NCBI GenBank assembly: GCA_944320795.1
Contig: CALUIU010000010.1
Coordinates: 1-64,000, forward strand
Source of the DNA: Candidatus Paraprevotella stercoravium
GTDB lineage: Bacteria; Bacteroidota; Bacteroidia; Bacteroidales; Bacteroidaceae
Length of the DNA stretch: 64,000 nucleotides
Reading direction: 5' to 3'
In this document: positions 55,926-64,000 of the stretch, piece after piece
Layout: each line of letters opens with the position of its first letter
Position numbering within the stretch: position 1 is the stretch's first letter
Program-made: the position numbers and the translations under genes
Notes under the pieces: model-generated
Seen by the model: only the letters and a program-made list of their open reading frames with translations
What the model was told of the DNA's origin: nothing
Databases searched by the model: none

Positions 55926-56903
55926 CTAAAGCACAAAATAGTTCTCATCAATTCTGGCTCCCCGCAGAAAATCAGTAACCGGCATACGTTTCTTTCCGGC
56001 AATCTGAATCTCCTGAAGCACCAGGAAACCTCCGTCAACCGCAATCTTCAGATAAGACTTTCCGTCGGTACATACAGATCCGGTTTTCAGAGAATGTACA
56101 GTCGCTTCCTTGGCTGTCTGATAAATTTTCATTACCACCGGTTTTTCGCCTTCCGCACGCACCAGTTCGGTCCATGCTGCCGGATAAGGTGACAAACCAC
56201 GCACAAAATTATAAAGCTGTTCCAGCTTCTTGTGTTCCCAATCTATACGACAGGTTTCCTTGAAAATCTTAGGGGCTGGCTTTAATTCCGTACCGGGCTC
56301 CATTTCCTCCTGAGGTATCGCCTTTACGGTTCCATCCAGAATACGATCCACGGTATCGGTCACCAACTGTCCTCCAAGCATCATCAGTTTGTCATGCACA
56401 TCGCCCACATTGTCTGTTTCCAGAATCGGAATACGGACTTGCTGGATAACAGCACCGGTATCAATCTCATGCTTCAGGAAGAAGGTGGTAATACCGGTTT
56501 CTTTTTCTCCATTGATCACCGCCCAGTTGATCGGAGCGGCACCGCGGTACTGCGGCAACAGAGAGGCATGCAGATTGAAAGTACCCATAGGCGGCATATT
56601 CCACACCACCTCCGGTAGCATACGGAACGCCACGACAATCTGCAAGTCGGCCTGAAGCGAACGCAACTCCTCGATAAATTCCGGATCCTTCAGACTAACC
56701 GGCTGAAGGATACGCAATCCCTGTTCCACAGCGTATTTCTTCACAGCACTGGGCTGAAGGGTTTCCTGATGACGCCCCATCGGTTTGTCGGGCATAGTAA
56801 TGACCCCTACCACATTATATCCGCCCTCTACCAGGCGTTTCAGGCTTTCCACCGCAAAATCCGGTGTACCCATATATACAATTCTCAAATCTTTCTTTTC
56901 CAT
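55926..56903 (-). CDS. fmt: Methionyl-tRNA formyltransferase
   Basis: Formylates the initiator methionyl-tRNA using 10-formyltetrahydrofolate. 325 residues. Catalytic Asn110 and His112 (FNLHASLLPQYRGAAPINWA) and Asp148 (EIDTGA) are conserved, and the C-terminal tRNA-binding domain is present. Last gene of the seven-gene operon (15 bp after the ClC gene). Confidence 0.97.
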   Translation of the reverse strand: MEKKDLRIVYMGTPDFAVESLKRLVEGGYNVVGVITMPDKPMGRHQETLQPSAVKKYAVEQGLRILQPVSLKDPEFIEELRSLQADLQIVVAFRMLPEVVWNMPPMGTFNLHASLLPQYRGAAPINWAVINGEKETGITTFFLKHEIDTGAVIQQVRIPILETDNVGDVHDKLMMLGGQLVTDTVDRILDGTVKAIPQEEMEPGTELKPAPKIFKETCRIDWEHKKLEQLYNFVRGLSPYPAAWTELVRAEGEKPVVMKIYQTAKEATVHSLKTGSVCTDGKSYLKIAVDGGFLVLQEIQIAGKKRMPVTDFLRGARIDENYFVL

Positions 56904-56918
56904 AAAATTTTCTCCTAA

Positions 56919-58718
56919 TTAATCATCCGACAAGTCGGCCAGCAATTGTCTGTAATTCGTAAACACCTTGGACTTACGGATAAATCCGACAAAAACACCC
57001 TCATCATCCACCACCGGAAGCGTCCAGGCATTGGTCTTATCAAAAGTAGCGACCACCACATCCATGGAATCATTGATGCTTAATCGAGCCACATACTCCT
57101 TCATCAATTCTCCTACTGTAAAGCGATGATACAACTCCTGTCGGAACATAATGTGACGGACATCATCCAAATAGATAATTCCGATCAGCACATTGCTCTT
57201 GTCCACTACCGGAAAAACATCTCTTTTTGACGAAGAAATAATGCGTACTAATTCTCCCAAATTCATCTGAGGAGTCAGATACTCATCATATCTATCAATA
57301 ACCGTATCTAAACTCATCAAGGTAAGAATGGCACGATCTTTATGATGAGTAAGTAGCTGTCCCTTCTTTGCCAACCGCATAGAATAAATACTGTGCGGTT
57401 CAAAAGCAATGATGGTAAGATAGGAACATACCGACACAATCATCAACGGCATAAACAGCTGATAACCTCCCGTAAGTTCGGCAATCAAGAAGATACCGGT
57501 AAGCGGTGCATGCATCACTCCACTCATCAGACCGCACATACCCAACATAGCGAAATTTTTTTCCGGCACATACACACTCATCAAGGAATTGATATTCCAA
57601 ATGCGTGAAAAGATAAAACCGGAAATACATCCCAAGAAAAGACTTGGCGCAAAGATTCCTCCGCAGCCGCCTCCACCATTAGTTGCTGTCGAAGCAAAGA
57701 CCTTAAACAAAAGGACCAATGCCAGATAAAGCAAAAGCAAATCACCATGTCCGTAAAACAGGGAGTTTTCCATCGCACTGTTCCAGTCCTCCGGACCATT
57801 ACCGTTCATCAGCAAAGCGATCAGTTCGTAACCTTCTCCGTAAAGTGAAGGCAACAAATAAATCAGAATACTCAAGATAGAACCACCGATGAGCAGTTTT
57901 ATATATGGATTGCTGTATTTGCGAAACACATCCTCCAACGAATTCATGGTCCGCGTAAAGTACAAAGATACCAAACCACAAAATATTCCCAACAGAATGT
58001 AAGCCGGAATACGATCTACACGGAATGCATCCTGCATATGAAACTCAAAGACTGTACCCATACCCGACACGGCAAAGGTAAGTCCGGCAGCCGTAACGCA
58101 AGATATCAGCAACGGCAACAGAGAAGCCATGGTCAGATCGATCATCAGAACCTCCAGCGTAAACACCAGTCCGGCAATAGGTGCCTTAAAGATTCCCGAT
58201 ACGGCACCGGCAGCTCCACATCCCACAAGCAGCATCAGTGTTTTGCTATTCATTCGGAACACACTTCCCAAATTGGAACCAATAGCCGAACCGGTAAGCA
58301 CAATAGGAGCCTCTGCTCCTACCGAACCACCAAAACCGATAGTAATGGCACTGGCCAAAACGCTTGACCACGTGTTATGTCCCTTGATTTTGCTTTGTTT
58401 CTGAGCAATGGCAAAAAGGATTTTGGTAACACCATGACTGATATCGTCCTTCACCACATAACGCACGAACAAGCCGGTCAGGAAAATACCGATTACCGGA
58501 TACACCAGATAAAGCCAGTTTGATCCGGTTGCATCAAACTGATTGGTCAGAAAGAACTGGATTTTATGAATCAGTTCCTTTAGAATCAAGGCTGCGCAGG
58601 CTGTCAGAATACCCACCATAAAACTGAGCATCAGGATAAAGGTACGCTCACTGAAATGTTTTCTACGCCACAGGAGCAAGCGCTCGAAGATGGTCAGTTC
58701 TGTCTGTTCTGCTTTCAT
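56919..58718 (-). CDS. ClC-family chloride channel/transporter with CBS domains
   Basis: A 599-residue ClC protein with about ten to eleven membrane segments and two C-terminal CBS domains (about 465-590). The filter region motif GREGP of E. coli ClC is changed to GSVGAEAP, keeping the gating glutamate; the later GGGGCGGIFAPSLFLG is the conserved chloride-binding segment. CBS domains may bind nucleotides to control flux. Proton exchange or channel mode cannot be told from the sequence. Confidence 0.93.
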   Translation of the reverse strand: MKAEQTELTIFERLLLWRRKHFSERTFILMLSFMVGILTACAALILKELIHKIQFFLTNQFDATGSNWLYLVYPVIGIFLTGLFVRYVVKDDISHGVTKILFAIAQKQSKIKGHNTWSSVLASAITIGFGGSVGAEAPIVLTGSAIGSNLGSVFRMNSKTLMLLVGCGAAGAVSGIFKAPIAGLVFTLEVLMIDLTMASLLPLLISCVTAAGLTFAVSGMGTVFEFHMQDAFRVDRIPAYILLGIFCGLVSLYFTRTMNSLEDVFRKYSNPYIKLLIGGSILSILIYLLPSLYGEGYELIALLMNGNGPEDWNSAMENSLFYGHGDLLLLYLALVLLFKVFASTATNGGGGCGGIFAPSLFLGCISGFIFSRIWNINSLMSVYVPEKNFAMLGMCGLMSGVMHAPLTGIFLIAELTGGYQLFMPLMIVSVCSYLTIIAFEPHSIYSMRLAKKGQLLTHHKDRAILTLMSLDTVIDRYDEYLTPQMNLGELVRIISSSKRDVFPVVDKSNVLIGIIYLDDVRHIMFRQELYHRFTVGELMKEYVARLSINDSMDVVVATFDKTNAWTLPVVDDEGVFVGFIRKSKVFTNYRQLLADLSDD

Positions 58719-58734
58719 AATGCCTCTGTCTTTT

Positions 58735-59304
58735 TTACTTACGAATGATCTGAATCTCTCCGCTCACTCCGAGCTTGATAATACTGCTGGAGTGACATTT
58801 TCGGGTATCCTTCTGACGTGATTCCATAATATAGTCTACCGCTCCACGGATTTCCTCAGAAATCTCTGCAAAGCAGGCTGCCGACGGCTCACCACTGACA
58901 TTGGCCGAAGTGGAAACAATCGGCTTCTGGAAGCGGTAACACAGACGGTTGCTCACTTCTTCACGGGTTACCCGGATGCCCACACTGCCGTCCTCGGCCA
59001 ACAGATTCGGAGCCAGATTCTTGGCTCCGTCAAATATAATCGTCAGAGGCTTGTCGGTCAGTTCCATCAGATCCCAGGCCACAGCCGGCACTTCGCGCAC
59101 ATAACGCTGCACACGGTCGGGCGAATCTACCAAGCAGATCAGTGCCTTGCTGTCGGCACGTTTCTTTATTTCGAACACCCGGCGCACAGCCTCTTCGTTT
59201 GTGGCATCGCAACCGATGCCCCATATCGTATCGGTGGGATAAAGGATCACCCCACCCTGCCGCATCACTTCTACGGCTTTCTTAACGTCTTCATCTAGTG
59301 TCAT
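58735..59304 (-). CDS. tsaC: L-threonylcarbamoyladenylate synthase (TsaC/YrdC)
   Basis: Makes threonylcarbamoyl-AMP for t6A37 modification of tRNA. 189 residues, YrdC fold, with the N-terminal GGVILYPTDTIWGIGCDA, the basic patch KKRADSKALICLV, PLTIIF, the later STSANVSGEPS and the C-terminal segment. It is the single-domain TsaC form without the SUA5 C-terminal domain. 15 bp after prfC. Confidence 0.95.
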   Translation of the reverse strand: MTLDEDVKKAVEVMRQGGVILYPTDTIWGIGCDATNEEAVRRVFEIKKRADSKALICLVDSPDRVQRYVREVPAVAWDLMELTDKPLTIIFDGAKNLAPNLLAEDGSVGIRVTREEVSNRLCYRFQKPIVSTSANVSGEPSAACFAEISEEIRGAVDYIMESRQKDTRKCHSSSIIKLGVSGEIQIIRK

Positions 59305-59319
59305 GCCACTTGTTGTTTT

Positions 59320-60888
59320 TTAAAATTCACTGGTAAAATGGAATTTAATATGCTCAAAGTCAGCCTGAGCCATCTGGAGCACATAACCGCTGTCGGCCAG
59401 GAACACATCGCGTCCCTCGCGGTCTTTGGCCATATACTGGTATTTTCTTTTCTTGAATGCCTCCAGCTGCTGCGGATCATCGCTTTCAATCCAGCAGGCC
59501 TTGTACAGGCTCACCGGCTCCCAACGACACTTGGCATTATATTCATTTTCCAGACGATACTGGATCACTTCGAACTGGAGTTGTCCCACCGTACCGATAA
59601 TCTTGCGGCCGTTGAACTGGTTCACAAAGAGCTGGGCCACACCTTCGTCCATCAGCTGTTCAATACCCTTGTTCAGCTGTTTGGTCTTCATCGGATCGGC
59701 ATTTTCAATATATTTGAACATTTCCGGAGAGAAGCTGGGCAGTCCTCTGAAGTGCATCACCTCGCCTTCGGTCAGTGTATCACCGATCTTGAAGGTTCCG
59801 TTATCCGGCAAACCGATGATGTCGCCCGGATAAGCCTCTTCTATCGTGCTTTTCTTCTGCGCCATAAACTGGGTAGGCGATGAGAAGCGCAAGGTTTTTC
59901 CCTGGCGCACGTGCAGATAAGGAGCATTGCGGACAAACTTACCGGAGCACACCTTACAGAAGGCGATACAAGAACGGTGGTTCGGGTCGATATTGGCGGT
60001 AATCTTGAAGATAAAACCACTGAACTTCGGTTCCTCGGGCATTACGACGCGCTCCTCGGCCTTGGTTGGACGAGGGCTTGGAGCAATCTGCACGAAGCAG
60101 TCCAACAGCTCCTTCACACCGAAGTTATTCAGAGCTGAACCGAAGAACACCGGCGCTGTCTTTCCGTCCAGATATTCCTGTACGTCGAACTCCGGATATA
60201 CTCCGTCTATCAGTTCCAGATCCGTACGCAGTTTCTCGGCATCGGCTGTACCCACGTGTTCCTCCAACTGATTGCTGTTGATATCAACCTCAACCTTCTC
60301 AGTCACCTTCTGTTTGTCGGGAGTGAACAGATTCAGGTTCTGCTCATAGATATTATAGACACCCTTGAAGCGCTGTCCCTGATTAATAGGCCAGCTCAGC
60401 GGACGTACCTGAATTTTCAACTCGGCCTCCAGTTCATCGAGCAAATCAAACGGATCTTTACCTTCTCGGTCCATCTTGTTTACGAAGATGATTACAGGCG
60501 TGTTGCGCATGCGGCACACTTCCATAAGCTTACGGGTCTGTGTTTCCACACCCTTGGCACCGTCTACCACGATGATTACACTGTCCACTGCGGTAAGCGT
60601 GCGATAAGTATCTTCGGCGAAATCCTGGTGACCCGGAGTATCCAGAATATTGATTTTATAATCATTGTAATCAAACTCCATCACGGAAGTAGTTACCGAA
60701 ATACCACGCTGCTTTTCGATATCCATCCAGTCGGAAGTGGCAGTTTTCTTGATTTTGTTCGATTTCACGGCACCAGCCACCTGAATCTGTCCTCCGAAGA
60801 GCAACAGTTTTTCGGTAAGTGATGTCTTTCCGGCATCCGGATGCGCAATGATTGCAAAAGTTCTTCTTCTTTCTATTTCGTTCATCAT
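59320..60888 (-). CDS. prfC: Peptide chain release factor 3
   Basis: GTPase that removes RF1 or RF2 from the ribosome after termination. 522 residues. Motifs: G1 AHPDAGKT (15-22), G3 DTPGHQDF (83-90) with the catalytic histidine intact, and G4 NKMD. This is a useful contrast to the EF-G2 gene in the window, where the same histidine is missing. Start ATG either at 60888 or 60885. Within the operon, 19 bp after rfbD. Confidence 0.96.
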   Translation of the reverse strand: MMNEIERRRTFAIIAHPDAGKTSLTEKLLLFGGQIQVAGAVKSNKIKKTATSDWMDIEKQRGISVTTSVMEFDYNDYKINILDTPGHQDFAEDTYRTLTAVDSVIIVVDGAKGVETQTRKLMEVCRMRNTPVIIFVNKMDREGKDPFDLLDELEAELKIQVRPLSWPINQGQRFKGVYNIYEQNLNLFTPDKQKVTEKVEVDINSNQLEEHVGTADAEKLRTDLELIDGVYPEFDVQEYLDGKTAPVFFGSALNNFGVKELLDCFVQIAPSPRPTKAEERVVMPEEPKFSGFIFKITANIDPNHRSCIAFCKVCSGKFVRNAPYLHVRQGKTLRFSSPTQFMAQKKSTIEEAYPGDIIGLPDNGTFKIGDTLTEGEVMHFRGLPSFSPEMFKYIENADPMKTKQLNKGIEQLMDEGVAQLFVNQFNGRKIIGTVGQLQFEVIQYRLENEYNAKCRWEPVSLYKACWIESDDPQQLEAFKKRKYQYMAKDREGRDVFLADSGYVLQMAQADFEHIKFHFTSEF

Positions 60889-60907
60889 AATTTATGGAAG
60901 TTGCTTT

Positions 60908-61768
60908 TTATTTTTCTAGAATCTGAATACACTCGGCCAGAGCTTCTTCCCAGTATGGGATCTCCACGCCATAAGTCTCTTTAATTTTGGTCTTGTCGAG
61001 GATTGAATAATGCGGACGTGTTGCCGGTGTAGGATATTCCTCGGTATGCAAAGGCTTCACGCGACAACCGGTCACTCCGCCCAGACGATGGATGGCTTTG
61101 GTAAAATCATACCAGGAGGCCACTCCCTCGTTGCTGTAATGGTAAACACCGGGCACCAGTCCCTTGTTGAGAATCACGAGAATGGCACGAGCCAGATCGC
61201 GTGCATAAGTCGGTGTACCCACCTGATCGGCCACCACTCCCAGTTCGGGTTTCTCCTGTCCCAAACGCAGCATGGTCTTCACAAAGTTCTTGCCATAGGA
61301 AGAATACAGCCAGGCTGTGCGGATAATCACTGAATCCGGACAGGCTTCGGCCACAGCCCGCTCGCCACCAAGTTTGGTTATACCGTAAACAGAAACCGGG
61401 CAAACGGCATCGTCCTCACGATAAGGAATATGCGCTGTACCGTCGAACACATAATCCGTAGAAACCTGAATCATTCCACCCTTTCGGCCGGCAACAGCCT
61501 TTGCCAATATAGCCGGAGCGGTTTCATTCAGAGTGCGGCAGAAATCGGCCTTGCTTTCGGCCAGATCCACGGCGGTAAAGGCTGCACAGTTTACCACACA
61601 ATCGATTTCATGCTCGTTTACAAAACGATTTACGGCCTCTTCATCAGTGATATCGAGTTCCTCTATATCCGTAAAGAAAAAAGTCAGTCCATCTATTCCC
61701 TCTTGCGTCAGATAACGCAGTTCGCTGCCCAACTGACCGTTGCAGCCTGTAACCAAAATATTTTTCAT
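60908..61768 (-). CDS. rfbD: dTDP-4-dehydrorhamnose reductase
   Basis: NAD(P)H-dependent last enzyme of dTDP-L-rhamnose synthesis, 286 residues. Rossmann motif TGCNGQLG (7-14), VSTDYVFDG and YGITKLGGERAV with the catalytic Tyr and Lys. The rfbABC genes are not in the window; the gene sits among translation genes here, as in other Bacteroides. Rhamnose would serve the capsule and lipopolysaccharide. Confidence 0.94.
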   Translation of the reverse strand: MKNILVTGCNGQLGSELRYLTQEGIDGLTFFFTDIEELDITDEEAVNRFVNEHEIDCVVNCAAFTAVDLAESKADFCRTLNETAPAILAKAVAGRKGGMIQVSTDYVFDGTAHIPYREDDAVCPVSVYGITKLGGERAVAEACPDSVIIRTAWLYSSYGKNFVKTMLRLGQEKPELGVVADQVGTPTYARDLARAILVILNKGLVPGVYHYSNEGVASWYDFTKAIHRLGGVTGCRVKPLHTEEYPTPATRPHYSILDKTKIKETYGVEIPYWEEALAECIQILEK

Positions 61769-61776
61769 CGGAATAA

Positions 61777-62322
61777 TCAGTCAAATTTTAAGTTTCCTTG
61801 TTTGTCTTGAATATAATAATCAGAAAGCATACCCAACAATTTGCTGATATCGGCCACCGCTTTCTGGGTATCGGCACTGACGGCCTTTTTCTGCATCTTC
61901 AAAAGCATCACACCATAAAGTATCTCAAAACAAGATTCCAATTCCGGAAGATCACGGTTATTGTTACGAGCCCGAATCTCCACTATATAAGGCAATGCTT
62001 TATAATACGCCGCCGAATAAAAAGGAAATTTCGGAGAATTAAGTAATTGTAAATGAAGATCAGTAAGCAGAATAATTATATTTTTATTGATCTGAAGATG
62101 TCCTTTTTCCTGAACCTGCTCAGAACGCATCATCTCAATAAGATTCACATACCATTCGACCATCTCTTTTTCCTGTTCAGGAGAGGGATTAAACCGACTG
62201 ATATAATTCACTTTCAGTTCCTCTATATCCAGATGATTGGCACGAATCAAATCCTCCACCTGCCACATGTATAGCAGATACTCTGCCACATTCTTTTCTT
62301 TCAGTTGTTTAGCTATATACAT
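61777..62322 (-). CDS. DUF4924 family protein
   Basis: A 181-residue soluble protein of the Bacteroidetes-specific DUF4924 family, of unknown function. It is almost entirely helical: MYIAKQLKEKNVAEYLLYMWQVEDLIRANH, then LEELK-type segments and YYKALPYIVEIRARNN and MLSDYYIQDKQGNLKFD. It has no signal peptide. It starts exactly where the LysE gene ends and is followed by rfbD after 8 bp. Confidence 0.85.
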   Translation of the reverse strand: MYIAKQLKEKNVAEYLLYMWQVEDLIRANHLDIEELKVNYISRFNPSPEQEKEMVEWYVNLIEMMRSEQVQEKGHLQINKNIIILLTDLHLQLLNSPKFPFYSAAYYKALPYIVEIRARNNNRDLPELESCFEILYGVMLLKMQKKAVSADTQKAVADISKLLGMLSDYYIQDKQGNLKFD

Positions 62323-62982
62323 TTAATATAATGATAATCCGGTTAATGTTATCAATAAGCCCAATACAGCCGCAATCATAACAATAGTTCCAATAACTTT
62401 ATTCAGAATCCAGATACCCTTTACCTCAAAACGTGATTTAAGTTTGGCAATACCATACCCCAACGCAAACCACCAGATTAAAGCTCCGACAAAAATGGAA
62501 ACATATCCCAGCGACTGCTGAAGCAAATGATCAGGCACAACAAATGCAAAACGGGCAAATAATGCCACAAAAAGGAAGATAATCAAGGGGTTGGAGAAAG
62601 TTACCAAAAAGCCGGTAACCATATTGTGAATCAAAGTCCCCTTACGGTTTGACGGCGGACGCATGGAATTTACCGGATTGGTACGGAAGGTATACACTCC
62701 AAAAAACAAAAGCATCACACTTCCCGCAAGCTGCAAATAAAACATATTCGTTTTATTCTCAATAAACTCTACTACGAAGCTCATACCGAAGCCTGTGATT
62801 AAAGCATAGATAATATCACTGAAAGCAGCTCCCACGCCCGTCATAAAACCATACCAGCGTCCCTTATTCAAGATACGCTGGATACATAATACGCCAACAG
62901 GTCCCATCGGTGCCGATGAAACAATGCCGATAATCAGGCCTTTTAATATCAAATCTAATGTACTGACTTGTTCAAACCACAT
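62323..62982 (-). CDS. LysE-family exporter
   Basis: An inner-membrane protein of 219 residues with five or six helices, of the LysE/RhtB translocator family that exports amino acids or related compounds. The start is placed at ATG 62982 (MWFEQVSTLDLILKGLIIGIVSSAPMGPVG, residues 1-30); upstream codons lack homology. Conserved features are SSAPMGPVGVLCIQRIL near the N terminus, a second conserved stretch GFLVTFSNPLIIFLFVALFARF and GALIWWFALGYGIAKL. First gene of the seven-gene operon. Confidence 0.88.
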   Translation of the reverse strand: MWFEQVSTLDLILKGLIIGIVSSAPMGPVGVLCIQRILNKGRWYGFMTGVGAAFSDIIYALITGFGMSFVVEFIENKTNMFYLQLAGSVMLLFFGVYTFRTNPVNSMRPPSNRKGTLIHNMVTGFLVTFSNPLIIFLFVALFARFAFVVPDHLLQQSLGYVSIFVGALIWWFALGYGIAKLKSRFEVKGIWILNKVIGTIVMIAAVLGLLITLTGLSLY

Positions 62983-63102
62983 AATATTGCAAAATTCGCA
63001 TTTTTTTATGAAAGTAGGAAAAAAGAGAAGATTTTTTTCTATTGCAATATCCCAAAGCATCAAAAAAAATGATTTTTACATAGCATATTAAAGCATTTTT
63101 TC

Positions 63103-63110
63103 TATCTTTG
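63103..63110 (+). promoter_or_regulatory. -7 element (TATCTTTG) of the glucokinase gene
   Basis: Perfect TAnnTTTG, 31 bp before the ATG at 63142. Confidence 0.65.
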
Positions 63111-63141
63111 CCCTAAAGCAAATAAAATAAATCTCAATTTT

Positions 63142-64000
63142 ATGGAACAAGAACAACAGAAACCCTATGTAATCGGTCTGGACCTGGGAGGAACAAACTC
63201 CGTATTCGGTATCGTAGACCGCCGCGGATCAATCATTGCCACAACTTCTGTAAAGACTCAAGAACAAAATGATGTAGAAGTTTATGTTGACAACTGCTGC
63301 ACAGCTTTGAAAAAAATTATTGAGGAAGTGGGCGGAATTGAAAAAATCCAAGCAATGGGCATCGGAGCTCCAGATGCAAATTATTATACCGGAATTATAG
63401 ACAATCCGGCAAATCTGCCTTGGAAAGGTGAAATTCCATTGGCAAAGATGTTCAGCGACCGTTTGGGTATTCCAGTAGCACTGACTAACGATGCCAATGC
63501 CGCAGCTATCGGTGAAATGGCCTACGGTGCTGCCAAAGGAATGAAGAATTTTATCATGATCACCTTGGGAACCGGTGTTGGTAGTGGCATTGTAGTAAAC
63601 GGACAGGTGGTTTACGGTTCTGACGGATTTGCCGGTGAGCTGGGCCATGTTATCGTAGACAAATCAAGCGAGGCACGCAGTTGTGGATGCGGTCGAAAGG
63701 GCTGCTTGGAAACCTATTGTTCAGCAACCGGTGTAGCCAGAACTGCCCAAATGATCGTTTCTTCAAGCGAGCGTCCTACTTTGTTGCGCAACATTCCACT
63801 AGATGAAATCACATCTAAGGATGTAGCTATTGCAGCTAGTCAAGGTGATGAAGTTGCTAAAGAAATATTTGAGTTTACCGGAAAAATCCTAGGTGAGGCT
63901 TGTGCTGATTTCGCAGCCTTCAGCAGTCCGGAAGCTTTCATTTTCTTTGGAGGATTAACTAAAGCTGGCGACCTGTTAATGGATCCGATAAAGAAAGCAT
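63142..64000 (+). CDS. ROK-family glucokinase (partial, runs off the window)
   Basis: The 5' 859 bp of a ROK kinase gene. The product begins MEQEQQKPYVIGLDLGGTNS with the ATP-binding DLGGT motif. It continues with the sugar-binding TNDANAAAIGEM, the second phosphate motif ITLGTGVGSGIVV, the ROK signature FAGELGHVI and the zinc-binding CGCGRKGC. This pattern is typical of Bacteroides glucokinase. The stop codon is beyond base 64000. It is divergent from the LysE operon. Confidence 0.92.
   Translation, partial: MEQEQQKPYVIGLDLGGTNSVFGIVDRRGSIIATTSVKTQEQNDVEVYVDNCCTALKKIIEEVGGIEKIQAMGIGAPDANYYTGIIDNPANLPWKGEIPLAKMFSDRLGIPVALTNDANAAAIGEMAYGAAKGMKNFIMITLGTGVGSGIVVNGQVVYGSDGFAGELGHVIVDKSSEARSCGCGRKGCLETYCSATGVARTAQMIVSSSERPTLLRNIPLDEITSKDVAIAASQGDEVAKEIFEFTGKILGEACADFAAFSSPEAFIFFGGLTKAGDLLMDPIKKA

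Overview
The window looks like a chromosomal segment of a gut Bacteroidales, most likely family Bacteroidaceae (Bacteroides/Phocaeicola). The evidence is the repeated Bacteroidetes-type -7 promoter element TAnnTTTG upstream of many genes, the rprX-rprY pair, the rpsF-rpsR-rplI operon, an EF-G-like paralog with altered GTPase motifs, Bacteroidales-specific families (DUF4827, DUF4924, DUF5117-type metalloprotease, GldB-like lipoprotein, META lipoprotein) and an S9 dipeptidyl peptidase. No tRNA, rRNA, CRISPR array, insertion sequence or prophage was recognised. Genus and species cannot be fixed from the sequence alone.

Region 1 (1-11.9 kb): one nine-gene minus-strand operon. In transcription order it encodes a membrane-fusion protein, two FtsX/MacB-type permeases, one ABC ATPase, two more permeases homologous to the first two, a TolC-like outer-membrane protein, an NtrC-type sigma-54 response regulator and its sensor kinase. 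In front of it lie a good sigma-54 (-24/-12) promoter and, about 80-100 bp upstream, a perfect palindrome made of two TGTCC-N6-GGACA sites. This suggests a self-regulated trans-envelope efflux or stress module, and it moves the start of the first gene 33 bp downstream.

Region 2 (11.9-28.4 kb): a secreted metzincin-like protease, a small heat-shock protein with its own possible sigma-54 promoter, an AT-rich two-gene insert (agmatine/arginine deiminase-like plus an unknown), a histidine phosphatase, a 57-residue ribbon-helix-helix protein, DUF554 and SIMPL proteins, a HAD phosphatase, an outer-membrane barrel, a FecCD/BtuCDF-type uptake system (binding lipoprotein and permease on plus, ATPase convergent on minus), a NUDIX hydrolase, a winged-helix protein, a decayed 3' end of a potD-like gene, a META lipoprotein and a cell-wall amidase.

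Region 3 (28.4-46.5 kb): DPP-IV-like peptidase, radical SAM protein, secreted GH2 beta-galactosidase, CotH-family protein with a sorting-domain-like tail, RsmI-like methyltransferase with a GldB-like lipoprotein, MtaB with a glycosyltransferase, a repetitive small lipoprotein, three ribosomal proteins, a MarR regulator, a tiny membrane protein and RprXY.

Region 4 (46.7-64 kb): the EF-G paralog, HemW, NrnA with a DUF4827 lipoprotein, Rpe with ComEC, an ECF sigma factor preceded by a 45-codon reading frame, then a tight seven-gene operon (LysE exporter, DUF4924, RfbD, RF3, TsaC, ClC channel, Fmt). The window ends inside a ROK-family glucokinase gene.

The best candidates for something underdescribed are the four-permease, one-ATPase sigma-54 operon, the EF-G paralog without the catalytic histidine, the AT-rich deiminase/unknown pair, the ComEC with a degenerate metallo-beta-lactamase-like tail, and several regulatory palindromes.
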